Origin: Chimonanthus salicifolius
Taxonomy: Eukaryota; Streptophyta; Magnoliopsida; Laurales; Calycanthaceae
DNA length: 64,000 nt
Direction: 5' to 3'
NCBI GenBank assembly: GCA_013350335.1
Contig: CM023540.1
Coordinates: 44,003,222-44,067,221, forward strand
Position numbers and translations under genes: made by a program
Shown: one piece after another, positions 33,352 through 43,919 of the stretch
How the letters are laid out: each line of letters opens with the position of its first letter
Position numbering within the stretch: the stretch's first letter is position 1
Notes under the pieces: generated by a model
Databases searched by the model: none
What the model was told of the DNA's origin: nothing
What the model saw: the letters and a program-made list of their open reading frames with translations, nothing else

Positions 33352-34842
33352 ATTTATACACCCCCTTTTTCTTACGAGGTGACACTTTCTTTTCAAAAAT
33401 TTTCTTACCAGGTGACACTCCTTTTCAAAAATTTTTCTTACCAGGTGACACTCCTTTTCAAAATTTACGCGAAGATTACCGTCATGAGGCCCTTCCGTGC
33501 AAAAAATTTTCGCTCAGATTACCGTCATGAGGCCCTTCCGTGCAAAATCATTCGAATGATTATTCATGTTGATTTTCAAATCCTTTGAACGATTCTGTCG
33601 TCCGAATCATAATCCTTCGAACGATTGTACAGGTCAAATTCTCCATAGTATCATTCGAAGGATCATGGAGATCCTTCGAATGATCCAACAGAAAAAAAAA
33701 AATTTAAAGTTATTTTTTAAGCACTGTGTATTTTCAAAATTTCTCAAATTAAATATCCGGACTAATTTCGATAGCCTGATAAAAATACTTTAAGAATTCA
33801 AAGTCTTTTGACACTCCTAAATGCTTAAAACACAGTGTTTTACAAATAAGAGTATCCCTAGGGTGTGTCGAAAACATATTTAGGAGTGTCAAAAGACCTT
33901 GAAGTCTTAAAGTATTTTTATCAGGTTATCGTAATTAGTCCGGATATTCAATTTGAGAAATTTTGGAAATACACAGTGCTTAAAAAATAATTTTAAAGTT
34001 TTAAAGGAGATATCGACAATATAGACAGTTATTTTTTAATCACTGTGTATTTCCAAAATTTCTCAAATTGAATATCCGGACTAATTACGATAGCCTGATA
34101 AAAATACTTTAAGAATTTAAGGTCTTTTGACACTCTCAAATGCTTAAAACCCAGTGTTTTACAAATAAGGGTATCCCTTGACTGTGTGAAAAATATATTT
34201 GGGAGTGTCAAAAGACCTTGAATTGTTAAAGTATTTTTATCAGACTATCGTAATTAGTCCGGATATTCAATTTGAGAAATTTTGGAAATACACAGTGATT
34301 AAAAAATAACTGTCTATATTGTCGATATCTCCTTTAAAACTTTAAAATTATTTTTTAAGCACTTTGTATTTCCAAAATTTCTCAAATTGAATATCCGGAC
34401 TAATTACGATAACCTGATAAAAATACTTTAAGACTTCAAGGTCTTTTGACACTCCTAAATATGTTTTCGACACACCCTAGGGATACCTTTATTTGTAAAA
34501 TACTGTGTTTTAAGCATTTGGGAGTGTCAAAAGACTTTGAATTCTTAAAGTATTTTTATCAGGCTATCGAAATTAGTTCGGATATTTAATTTGAGAAATT
34601 TTGAAAATACATAGTGCTTAAAAAATAACTTTAAAATTTAAAAAAAAAAAATTTACTGTTATGTACATCCATTCCTTCGAAGGATGTTGATGATCCTTCG
34701 AAGGATCCTACCGTTCGAAGGATGTGGAATTTGGCCTGTACAACCGTTCGAAGGATTTTGAGCGGGAGGGCAAAACGGTAATTTGCACCTAAATTTTGAA
34801 AAGGGGTGTCCCCTGGCAGAAAAAGGGGGTGTCCGAATGGGC
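33352..34842. mobile_element. MULE-type fold-back element A with three palindromic modules
   Basis: The right end, read inward, is GGCAGCCCATTCGGACACCC, then CTTTTTCTGCC and AAATTACCGTTTTGCCCTC. The left end has the same ACACCCCCTTTTT followed by a tandemly repeated CTTACCAGGTGACAC block and GATTACCGTCATGAGG twice. Next on each side come ATCCTTCGAACGATT/AATGATCC-type palindromic words. The core is three near-palindromic modules of about 265 bp (33725-33985, 34040-34305, 34355-34620), each made of CACTGTGTATTT..AAGGTCTTTTGACACTC and its inverse. Flanks TTATTTATA and TTTTTTATA may be a 9 bp duplication, but the left boundary is uncertain. No protein gene. Confidence 0.75.
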
Positions 34843-34966
34843 TGCCTTTTTTATATATAATTATCAAAATTATTATAATTAAATTAACTTTTTTATAAAA
34901 ATATGTCAAATAATACAATTTTAGAATGCAATAGCTTCAAAAAAATTTATTTAGGTGAGAGTATCT

Positions 34967-35470
34967 CTTACGTCCATTCAAATCTTTTTCTTATAAAAAA
35001 AGCTCTTGATATGCTACTGTCCAATGAAATTTTCTCTTAAAATAGAGCAGCGATCTTCCCAGAGATATTTTGTTTAACGAGATACGGGATTTAGGATATT
35101 GCTCATTTTACCCTTCCACTGCCGTACGAAAACATTTAAAAAGAATTCAGTGATCCGGTCAATAATCTGATTCCAGTGATCCAATTTGTTATTCTATATG
35201 AAAAAAACAGTCTCATTTAGATAAATTTCAGTGAGCCGGTCAATGATCGAGCGAGCTGGTCAGTGAACCGATTTATACTGTAATGAAAGGGTCAGTGATC
35301 CGGCGAGCTGGTCAGTGAACCGATTTATACTGTAATGAAAGGGTCAGTGATCCGGCGAGCAGATTCTAAAGGTTTGGCGAGCTGGTCTGAAGAGCAAAAT
35401 AGACAATACAGTAAATTCTGTATCGAATTACACAAAATGCACGTAGGAGAACTGTCTCAGTACTCAAGAA
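34967..35470. mobile_element. MITE-like element with CAGTGATCCGG motifs, copy 1
   Basis: Inverted ends are CAGCGATCTTCCCAGAGATA near 35047 and (inward from about 35457) CAGTTCTCCTACGTGCATTT. Between them GGTCAGTGATCCGG and CAGTGAACCGATTTATACTG recur; a segment of about 62 bp is duplicated in tandem (around 35228-35355). The element at 44803-45083 belongs to the same family. 34843-34966 holds nothing else recognised. Confidence 0.6.
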
Positions 35471-35514
35471 TTCTAGATTGTTTATACCTTAATTTGACCA
35501 ATTGTGCAGGGATT

Positions 35515-37330
35515 CAGCTTTCATAGGTAGCACATTCTCTCTCATACACTAGCATATAAATCCAATCATCAGTGCATAAACCCAATCACTAACTAATAAA
35601 CCTGAAGGCTAGCACATAAACTTAATTAGGGCTACAACTTGGGTCGGGTCCCGACCCGAGAAATCATGCAGGTGGGGTCGAGAATTTTGGGCAAGCGGGT
35701 TAGGTTGGGTTGAGAAAATAAAAGCCCGTATGGAATTCGGATCGGGTCAGGTTGAGGATTTTACAAGTTAACCCGACCCGACCCGGCTAAAATGGATTCA
35801 GAATATGGGTCAGGTCAAAATTCAGGTTGATTTGAGTTAGAATTCGGGACGGGTCGAGTTGAGAATTCAGATCGGGTCGGGTCGAGTTCCATATATATCA
35901 ACTCGGGTTGGGTTGGATTTTAAGGAACCTGACCCGCCCGACCTGAGTTACAACGCTAAACTCAATCTCTAACGCATTTGCTCTACTAGCAAATAAACTC
36001 AATTTTTAGCACATTTGCCCTTTAGTGCATAAACTCAATTTTTAGCACATAAACTTAAAAATTAGCACATTAATTCAATCGTTAGCGCAACTCAATCGCT
36101 ATGTTTTGTAGCGCATTCTTTTCATTTACCTAGCAAATTAACTTAATAATTAGTGCATTAACTCAATCATTAGCATGTTAACTCAATCGCTTTCTTTACC
36201 TAGCATATATATTTAATAATATAAATACATCACTATCGTACAAAAATCATTTTATCCTAGAGTAACTTATTACACTAGGGTTTTCACCGTCTTTTTTCTC
36301 TTGCTAATACATACGTGTGATCTCTTCTTTCTCTTTGCTAACACATTTTTATTTGTCATGTGCTTTTCCTCTTCTTTCTTCCTTGTAAAGGAGTAGAAAT
36401 AGATAGTTCCGATCTTATTGACACGAGTGTTCTCTACGATTGAGCAAACATTTCTCTCAACTATTTTGGTGTGGAATGATACATACATTTTACTTTTCTC
36501 TTTGTGAAATTGATTATATTTATCATCTGTAGCCCTATAAATGTGAATATTTATTTCTTAGGCTCCTAATATCAAATGCTACAACCTCACGCCTAGTATG
36601 CCCCAAAATTTGGAAAAATGTTGGCCTCAAATACTTCATCCACTTGAGAGACATTGAGACCGACTAGAGTCTTGTAGCATCTCTAGTCAACTGATGGAGA
36701 ACGGAGATGAACACATTCTACTTCCAGAGTGGAGAGGCCACCTCACAATATTAGCTATAAGAAAATGGGATTTATACATACATCTTCTTTATAAAACCGC
36801 AATATTTTCATAAAATGCATGTGTATTGCACTAATCAAAATGATAAAAAAAGTAACTAATGATAAAGATAAAAAAGATTACAGAAAATCTCTTACATATC
36901 AGCCTTGAGTTTAACAGAAGTTGGAAAAAAATAAAATCGGTTAAATCGCTAAGACTTTTCGAAAATATTTCACACAATTGTGAAGGGGTGGAAATGAAAA
37001 TAAGGCAGATGAAGGAAGATTGGTCACTGTTGTGAAGTAGAGAGATGTCATTTCAAAATGTAGTTAATGACATCTACAAATTAGGGTTGTTTCAGCTATT
37101 AAATGCAATCTAGACAATATGTGCTAACGCAAAAGGCCGCGTCATTATGTACTAGTTTGCATGTGTTTATACGCTATTGATTGGATTTATTCGCTAGAGG
37201 TTGGGTTTATGCACTAGAGATCAGGTTTATGAGTTAGTGGTCGGGTTTATGGTTGGGTTTGTGCAGTAGAGATCGGGTTTATGAGGTAGCGGTCGGATTT
37301 ATGCGCTAGCGCACACTATTTATAGGAGAT
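35515..37330. mobile_element. Fold-back-like element with GCGCATAAACCCAATC arrays
   Basis: The left arm (35540-36200) has many direct units of the form TAGCGCATAAACTCAATC. The right arm (37120-37320) has the same word in inverse orientation (GGTTTATGCGCTAG). The middle (36240-37110) is AT-rich with no gene recognised. A separate GGGTCGGG element is inserted in the left arm (35628-35957). The exact ends and target duplication are not resolved. Confidence 0.6.
35628..35957. mobile_element. MITE with GGGTCGGGTC/GACCCGACCC motifs, copy 1
   Basis: Inverted ends AGGGCTACAACTTGGGTCGGG's first bases and (inward) AGCGTTGTAACTCAGGTCGG agree in the GNTNYAACTYRGGTCGGG pattern. Inside, GGGTCGGGT, GACCCGACCCG and GGGTTGGGTT recur on both strands. 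The flanks AAACTTAAT and AAACTCAAT are similar, but they are also part of the array unit, so the duplication is not certain. Confidence 0.6.
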
Positions 37331-37509
37331 GACTCAATGTACAGTTCATCAAATCAAGGTATGTACACTCTGAATGCTTGTAGATCGAGGTAGTTAGATA
37401 TTCAAAAGGGAAACCTCAAGCGCTAGTGCATTAAGGGTTTTTTCTTCAAAATTTACTGTTGGGCATACAAGGCACTCTTACCTAAATAAGATTTTTGGAG
37501 GCACTACTA

Positions 37510-37682
37510 GTGCTGAAACTTTGATTGGTCGAGTCGAATTTTAATAAATCCAATCCAACTCATGTCAAAACTTATTCAACCCGACACGACTCGACCCAAA
37601 TTCTAACTTGAATTACTCAACCCTAACCCGACTCAATCCAAGTGTTGCCCCGACCTGAGCCAACTCAAGTTTCAACCCTAAT
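37510..37682. mobile_element. 173 bp MITE with GACCCGACTC motifs, copy 2
   Basis: Flanked by CACTACTA (37502-37509 and 37683-37690). The left end GTGCTGAAACTTTGATTGG pairs with TTAGGGTTGAAACTTGAGTT inward from the right. Inside are CAACCCGACACGACTCGACC and related words. It belongs with the element at 35628. Confidence 0.7.
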
Positions 37683-37816
37683 CACTACTATTTTATAACT
37701 TGGTGCACTTGGATCAAGTTGGATTACGTAAGATCAAATTGGGTTGATTTTAAATTTTACATAGTGGGGGTTTTTTCATTTCAGAAGTCTCTTTAAAAGC
37801 CGTTGAAAAAAATAAA

Positions 37817-38395
37817 GGGTGGGCATATAGACATCGCGGATTTCTGCCATTAGACACCGATTTCCGAAAATTGAGTGGAAATTACCATTCTGCCCTCTCC
37901 GCGTGAAATCGTGCGATCGGTGCTGCAACGCCATTTCGCGTCGATCAATCGATCTGAGGCGTATACGATCGATCGATCGATCCGACAGTTCATTTTCGAA
38001 ACGATCGATTGATCATAACACGGGATTCAGTCGATCGCACGGTTCCATGGGATCGTGCCATCGATTTTAACTGAGAGGTCGACGGTTTGACAGTCGACCT
38101 CTCATCTCAAGATCGATCGCACGATTGTATGTGATCGTGCGATCGACTGTGACCCATTCAAAGATCGATCGCACAATCACATACAATCGTGCGATCGATC
38201 TTAACGAGAGGTCGACAGTTTGACAGTCGACCTCTCATCTCAAGATCGATCGAACGATCACATCTGATCGATCGATCGATTGTCTATTTAGGCCAAGATC
38301 GATCGCACGATCACATCTGATCGATCGATCGATTGTCTGTTTAGGGCAAGATCAATCCATCGATCACTGTGATCGTGCGATCAATCGTAAATCTA
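37817..38395. repeat. Left terminal inverted repeat of the MULE
   Basis: Order from the end: GGGTGGGCATATAGACA, a CTGCCATTAGACACC block, AAATTACCATTCTGCCCTC, then a long series of GATCGATCGCACGATCACAT and its inverse, interspersed with two AGGTCGACNGTTTGACAGTCGACCT hairpins. The whole is mirrored by 43920-44573 with few differences. It is also the probable promoter of the plus-strand gene. Confidence 0.88.
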
Positions 38396-38691
38396 TATGT
38401 ATACGCCCTTTCCTGCGATTCAAACCCTCGAAACCGAAGACCTTTTCTCTTCTTCTTCTCGAACGATCGATCGACCCTTTCCTCTTTACCAAATCGAGCG
38501 CACGATTCTCCAAATCATGCGATTTGCCATTTCTGGAAACCCTTTCTTTCTCCGATTTCATCTTCGGATACTGGAAACTCTCACGTTGCCTTTCTCCGAA
38601 TTCGTCTTCCTCGCCGGATTTCCGGAAACCCTTTCCTGCCTTTCTCTGATTTTGTCTTCCTCCCCGGATTTCCTTCACAGCACTCCTTCAC

Positions 38692-40434
38692 ATGGCATCC
38701 AAAGCGTCTACATCGAGAGAGAGAAAGATAAAGGTACCGGCTTCATCTAGAAGGAAGAGAGCGAGATTGACGGAGACACCACCTAGGGAGATGGAGACCT
38801 TCGACCCGAACCACTTCAAGTCTTTGGAAGCCGCCACACTATACCGAGAGGATTTGTACTCTCGGCCAATGATTTATGGTAAAATCATGGACCTAAGCTT
38901 TTTTTCTGCATTTGAATTAAGAATCGATGAGTATATTTACAGACTTGGATGGGGAGGTTTTTTGGGAATAAAAGAAGATTTTTACCCAAAATTGGTGAAT
39001 GAATTTTATGCAAATATGTCGAAAGACCGAGCGAGACACTCCATAAAATCCAAAGTTAGGGAGACAAAAATTGAAATTTCAACTGAGGCACTGGACAGAA
39101 TGTTTGGGTTTCCCAGTGCCACTATTTTGAAATATGAACCAAATTCATGGCCCACCGATGTTGACGGATTCGTTCCCTCGGAGGCCATGACCCAATTGTG
39201 TGGGCGAAGTGATGGTGCCAGAGGAGATAAGATCGGGCTTATGGAGCTAACCCTAGAGATCCGAATTGTATATTACATTATCAGGAAGAATATTTTACCT
39301 AGAAAAGGGCTTAATAATCAAGTGCCGTATTTTGATAGTTTCTTGATATGGTGCATCTTGAATGGGAAGCAAATTGATATATCCTTCATCATAATAAAAC
39401 ACATGGTTGCATCTCGTAAGATTAGAAAATGTACCCTTCCATATGGTTTATTTCTGTCTTACTTGTTTCGATTTTGCGGAATCACCCTCCCCCCTGAAGA
39501 GAAAATAGAAATGAAGAAAACCGATATATTCGATGCGTCTACTTTGGGCAAGATAGGATTCAAACTTGACAATGCACATTGGGTTCCCAAAGTAGAACAC
39601 CGTCCTATTGAGGTTGAGACACCTGAGGAGGGTGACATAACTGAAGTTGGGGGGACTGAGGCGCCTGAAATTCAGGGGGCAGAGGCACCTGAAGTTGGGA
39701 GTAGTGAGGCACATGATACAGGAGTCAGTACTATGCTGATTCTTGACTGCATAGAAAAATTGAATGAAAAAATTGATGTAAAATTTGCCGATATTGAAGA
39801 AAGACTTATGGGCAGGCTTGAAGGGATGGTTGATGAAAAATTATGTGAGACGGAAGGAAAACTGATTGGAAGGCTTGAGGGATTGGTTGACAATAAATTG
39901 GCTCAGATGGAAGGGAGGATGAATGCCACAATTGATAAGAAAAATAGTGAGTTGGTCGGAATGACGATGAGAAGGCTGAATAATTTGGAGACTCATATGG
40001 TAGACTTAATGAGAAACTCTGTTCTTTTATTGCAAAAAGGAGGAGTAAATACACAACTTGGACGCGATTCGGGAACTGGGATCATCAGATGTATGCTAAC
40101 TGAGAATAATATAAAGAAATCATGGGGGATAGCCTCTTCGTCCACTGACACGAGTCAGGCTCTCTCGACTGATATCCCACAGTCTCATCCGACTGGCGTC
40201 ACTCAGCTTCTTCCGTTTGGCCCCATTCATCCTCGTCCGACAGGCCCCACTCGTCAGGTGCGTTCAACTGTCCCCAAGCAGAGTGCGACTGGGCGTCGTC
40301 CATTGGCACCAACACCTCCTGATCCTGCAACAGTACCTTCTTCATCGGCACCAGCACTTCCTGATACTGCATCTGCCCCAGCTTCTACATCTGCACCTGC
40401 TCATACATCTGCTCCAGCTCCTGCTTCCGAATAG
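38692..40434 (+). CDS. MULE accessory protein, putative plant transposon protein (PF20167-like), 580 aa
   Basis: The single open frame starts at ATG 38692 (context TTCACATGG), about 300 bp inside the left TIR, and ends at 40434. Residues 1-30 are basic (RKRAR), a possible nuclear signal. Residues about 45-290 include FYPKLVNEFYANMS and LDRMFGFPS, which I recognise from the plant-specific family named putative plant transposon protein; I recall it as PF20167 and could not verify it. Residues about 348-450 form a coiled coil with three GRLEG/GRM-type repeats. Residues 480-580 are Pro/Ser/Thr/Ala-rich. The function of the family is not established. Placement beside the transposase suggests a partner or anti-silencing factor, but this is inference. 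No stop or frameshift is seen. Confidence 0.85.
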   Translation: MASKASTSRERKIKVPASSRRKRARLTETPPREMETFDPNHFKSLEAATLYREDLYSRPMIYGKIMDLSFFSAFELRIDEYIYRLGWGGFLGIKEDFYPKLVNEFYANMSKDRARHSIKSKVRETKIEISTEALDRMFGFPSATILKYEPNSWPTDVDGFVPSEAMTQLCGRSDGARGDKIGLMELTLEIRIVYYIIRKNILPRKGLNNQVPYFDSFLIWCILNGKQIDISFIIIKHMVASRKIRKCTLPYGLFLSYLFRFCGITLPPEEKIEMKKTDIFDASTLGKIGFKLDNAHWVPKVEHRPIEVETPEEGDITEVGGTEAPEIQGAEAPEVGSSEAHDTGVSTMLILDCIEKLNEKIDVKFADIEERLMGRLEGMVDEKLCETEGKLIGRLEGLVDNKLAQMEGRMNATIDKKNSELVGMTMRRLNNLETHMVDLMRNSVLLLQKGGVNTQLGRDSGTGIIRCMLTENNIKKSWGIASSSTDTSQALSTDIPQSHPTGVTQLLPFGPIHPRPTGPTRQVRSTVPKQSATGRRPLAPTPPDPATVPSSSAPALPDTASAPASTSAPAHTSAPAPASE

Positions 40435-40639
40435 CCATTGTATTTGAAATTTTTGTAATTTTGAAATTCATATGTAACATCGTTTGTCAATATAGTGAAT
40501 GTTTTCTTTTTATGACATCGTTTGTGAATCTCGAAATGAACATAGTGAATGGTTTTTTTTTATGAACTATTTCATCTATTTGAATGAACATGGTGAATAG
40601 AATGGTTTGTTTGTAAACAACTGAATGAACATGAGACCC

Positions 40640-41165
40640 TTTGAATGTCAGTAAATATGGGAGCATTGAATGGTCTGTCACTAAATATGGGACCCTTGAG
40701 TGATCTGACACTAAATATGGGTTTCATGGATTGTCGCTAAACATGGGACCTTTAAGTGGTCTCTCACTAAATATTGGACCTTAGAGTGGATTGTCACTAA
40801 ACATGGGATCTTTGAGTGGTCAGTCAACAAGTATAAGACCTTAGAAATCAGATGACCTGATTAAAGAAGAGTTTTAACCATTAGTGAGAAAGTTTGTCAA
40901 GGAATACTGGAGTAAACGACCAATGCTTGTTTAATCCAGAATTCCTTCACAAAATTCCTCACTAATGGTTAAAACTCTTTTTTAACCAGGCCATCTGATT
41001 TCTAAGGTCCCATACTTGTTGACTAACTACTACTCAAAGGTCCCGTGTTTAGCGACAATCCACTCTAAGGTCCAATATTTAGTGAGAAACCACTCAAAGA
41101 TCTCATGTTTAGCGACAATCCATGAAACCCATATTTAGTGAAAGGCCCACGCAAATGTCCCGTAT
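40640..41165. repeat. Large imperfect hairpin of ~30 bp repeats between the convergent MULE genes
   Basis: The left arm (about 40640-40905) has some seven units of the type GGACCTTTGAGTGGTCTCTCACTAAATAT's first part followed by CACTAAACATGGG. The right arm (40945-41165) carries the inverse units (AGCGACAATCCACTC, TTAGTGAGAAACC). The stem nearest the loop pairs AGAGTTTTAACCATTAGTGAG with its complement at 40957-40985. The hairpin lies in the 3' ends of both genes, so read-through transcripts from either strand would fold on themselves. It may also serve as a transcription end region; no direct evidence. Confidence 0.85.
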
Positions 41166-41316
41166 TTCGTAACAAACTACTCAATGCTGGATTTATTTAA
41201 AAAACAAATGTTGCTTGAATACATACTTCAGTACATCCGAACTAAAATTAATACAACTTTTTTGGAAATGAAATACATTCTTGCAACTGAATACATGAAA
41301 AAATGATAGACATCCA

Positions 41317-43532
41317 TCACTGATTCCACCAATGCTGTAATTCGTCAGGATCTCTAACATCACCAGAGGTATATGTCGAATCGTCATAGAAGTCATAAGA
41401 ACCAGTCGGCTGTGGAAAAAGGAGTACGTGTTAGTATTGTTGACCTTATTCTATATGAATGAAAATGTAAATATGTATTTTATGTAAACGAAACTTACTT
41501 CGGAAAATTGAGACAAACTCGTTGCTTGCGATTCAGGGTAATAATCATTGAATGGTTGAGGCAAAGCATTTAAATCTACACTGCAGGATGCCTGTGCAAC
41601 ACTTCTATTCGGACATGTTCTCTTCCTATGACCAATATTTTTGCATAACCCACATCTTCTTCCAGTAAATTGATTCTCTACAATCTCAAATGCAGAAGGA
41701 TCTCGTCTTGTAGATGTTTGACCCTTTGAATTCTTTGAACCTGAATGACGTCCTCTGCTGTACTGCATAATAGGTTGGCTGATATGCATCTCATCACTGG
41801 CAAGATCTTGGATATGATCTCGGAGCTCCTGTTGATCAAATGTAGACAAGTTTTCATATTTTTTCTTAATGCCTTCCCAGTGTACATTTAATTCATCTCC
41901 GGGTCGATTCATTTCAATTTTCAAGTCGTCAAATGAAATCAAATTGATTCTCCATTGTGGATAGATCTGATCCAAATGTAACTTGTTCATAAATTGCATT
42001 CTGTGAGCACAAGGTAAGCCCATGGAAGCTGTAAACTCATGTGCACAATTGGGTAAAAATGACATGTTTATGAGCATAACATATTGCTTGTAAACCTCAG
42101 ATAATGTAAATTGTGATACTCTGCCGTTCACTTCATCAAAGAAAGGAATCGAAACAGTAAGAGCAAACCGGATTTTTTCATCCTCCATTTGAATCTTGAA
42201 GTCTTGAAACTGATTTTCAATTGCATGGGATATCTTCCTTCGGACAACATATAGATCGCTAGTGGAGTTAGTTATATATCATTTTAACACTGAATGTGCA
42301 CTTTCAACCCTTAAAGTTGCTACATTTTGAAAATGTAAACTCCAACCGATCCATGCCTTGACGAATTGCTTCTTATGTGGGATCCATTTCCGTCTTCTAT
42401 AATTCACTGCATCCGAATAATCTCGAAAATCTTGTTTGAATGCCTCAAACGCTTCATTAAATGCAAGTTCGGATGGAGACTCGACGCATTCATTCCATTG
42501 GGTCAAAAATGCATTCCATTCTTCCACTTTATTGAAAAGAGGCTTAAAATGAGCAAGAATATTCTTGTTGATGTGCCAAATACAAAAAATATGTACAGCA
42601 TTAGGGAACTCTGAATCAATGGCATTCTTCAACGCCAAATTTCTATCGGTCAAAAAAACTTGTCGATCATGATCGACTCCTAATACATTCTTGAACATCT
42701 GTAACGCATATACGTAATCTTCAAATTTTTCATTCCTCATAAATGCAAAGCATGAGTAGAAAGTCTTGTTGAAACTTGTGATACAAACGATATTAAGCAA
42801 TGGCATATGATATTTGTTGGTTTTGTAAGTGCAATCCATGAGAAATACATTATTATAGGTATTCATAAGTACAACTGACAGTGGATGTGCAAAGAATAGA
42901 TGAGATAAATGACCTTGACTATCATAGTTGAGAAAATATTGGTAACCACCTTCTTGAAGATCTTCTAACAAGGCTTCAATTGCAGTATGACCTCTAAGTT
43001 GCTCTTTTCGAACCGATGACAAAAAATTGTACAAATCAGTAGATGATACTCCAATCTCTGGATTCTCATTTCGAAGGGTCGTCATAATTTGCCAGGGTGG
43101 TACATTACTGTTATGCATTTCAATGATCATTCTCTTCTTTTCATCTGAAAAACACCTTGTACTAGGATGACCTACTAATACGCTCGTGAGATCATGATTG
43201 TGCTCCACATATTTTATAGTCAACTTCCATGACCCATCAACAATTTGTTTCCCTCTCACTTCAAATGGACAATTAACAAGGCGAGAATATGCTTTCTTCT
43301 TCCTCTCATCATCTTTCAAATTAACTGTGCTACGATATGTACCCCCTCTATCACAACCAAGAATAACTACATTGTTTCTATTGCATGACCTCTTAATGGT
43401 AGCTACAAATCATTGCGCAATGGAAACCTCCTTAACATGCTTCACTAAATCGTCACGACTTAAAAAACACCTCTCAACAAACTCATTGTCAAAAATATCA
43501 TTCTCAACAATCTCATCATTTTCACAATCCAT
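41317..43532 (-). pseudogene. MURA-type MULE transposase, two exons, two in-frame TGA codons
   Basis: Exon 1 runs from ATG 43532 to 41499; exon 2 is 41409-41317, joined by a GTAAGT..CACAG intron. Together they give 708 codons in one frame, with TGA at 43412-43410 (codon 41) and 42281-42279 (codon 418). Domains: FAR1/WRKY-type zinc region (CDRGG, CPFEV, HNHDL, residues about 62-113); MULE DDE core with D233 (FLMDCTYKTN), D296 (FLTDRN), CIWH at 317-320 and E410 (RVESAHS); SWIM-type C496, C508, H510; zinc knuckle C627, C630, H635, C640. The short last exon ends DPDELQHWWNQ. Both TGA could come from single base changes (at codon 418, CGA to TGA at a CpG). As written it is not translated through, unless stops are read through or are sequence errors. 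Confidence 0.9.
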
Positions 43533-43919
43533 AGTACTAATTTCAAAGAAATTTTGAGAGTCTTAGGTTTGGGAAAGAGTTACCTTTGATTCCGTTTCAG
43601 AGATTGAGAGAGTAACTTCTGAGAGATACCTTCGAATCAATATAGGAAATTTGAGAGAGTATCTTCAAATAGTGGAGTGGTTCGTTTTCGAAAGCGGGTT
43701 TGGGGTTTGAGGGAAAATAATTTGGATCAGATGTTTGAGAGAGAGGGGTTTGAGTGTGAGGGGTGTAGAAAGGGCTTTGAGGGAGAATATTTCGAAATCG
43801 GGGAGGTTTTGAAGGAGAAGATTTTGAAATCGGGGTTATGAGGGAGTAGAGTTTCGAAAGGGGCGAGATGGAAATGAAAAATGAGAGGGAAGAGGGGAGC
43901 AATTGAACTTATACTTAGT
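43533..43919 (-). promoter_or_regulatory. 5' leader of the transposase gene
   Basis: This is the interval between the right TIR and ATG 43532. The minus strand is CT-rich. An open frame at 43902-43597 is Ser/Pro-rich and in the leader; I regard it as non-coding. Confidence 0.5.

Noticed and set aside
35515..36250. CRISPR-like or satellite array of GCGCATAAACC units
   Set aside because: Unit spacing is irregular, there is an inverse arm at 37120-37320, and the genome is a plant.
37817..38395. CRISPR-like repeat array
   Set aside because: The units are palindromic and lack unique spacers of constant length; the stretch is mirrored at 43920-44573 and is a TIR of a plant transposon.
39448..40054. 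Minus-strand frames inside the 580-codon accessory gene
   Set aside because: They are antisense shadows; the plus-strand frame carries the family motifs and coiled coil.
43597..43902. 101-codon Ser/Pro-rich frame in the transposase leader
   Set aside because: No similarity, and it lies between the TIR and the transposase start; more likely untranslated leader.
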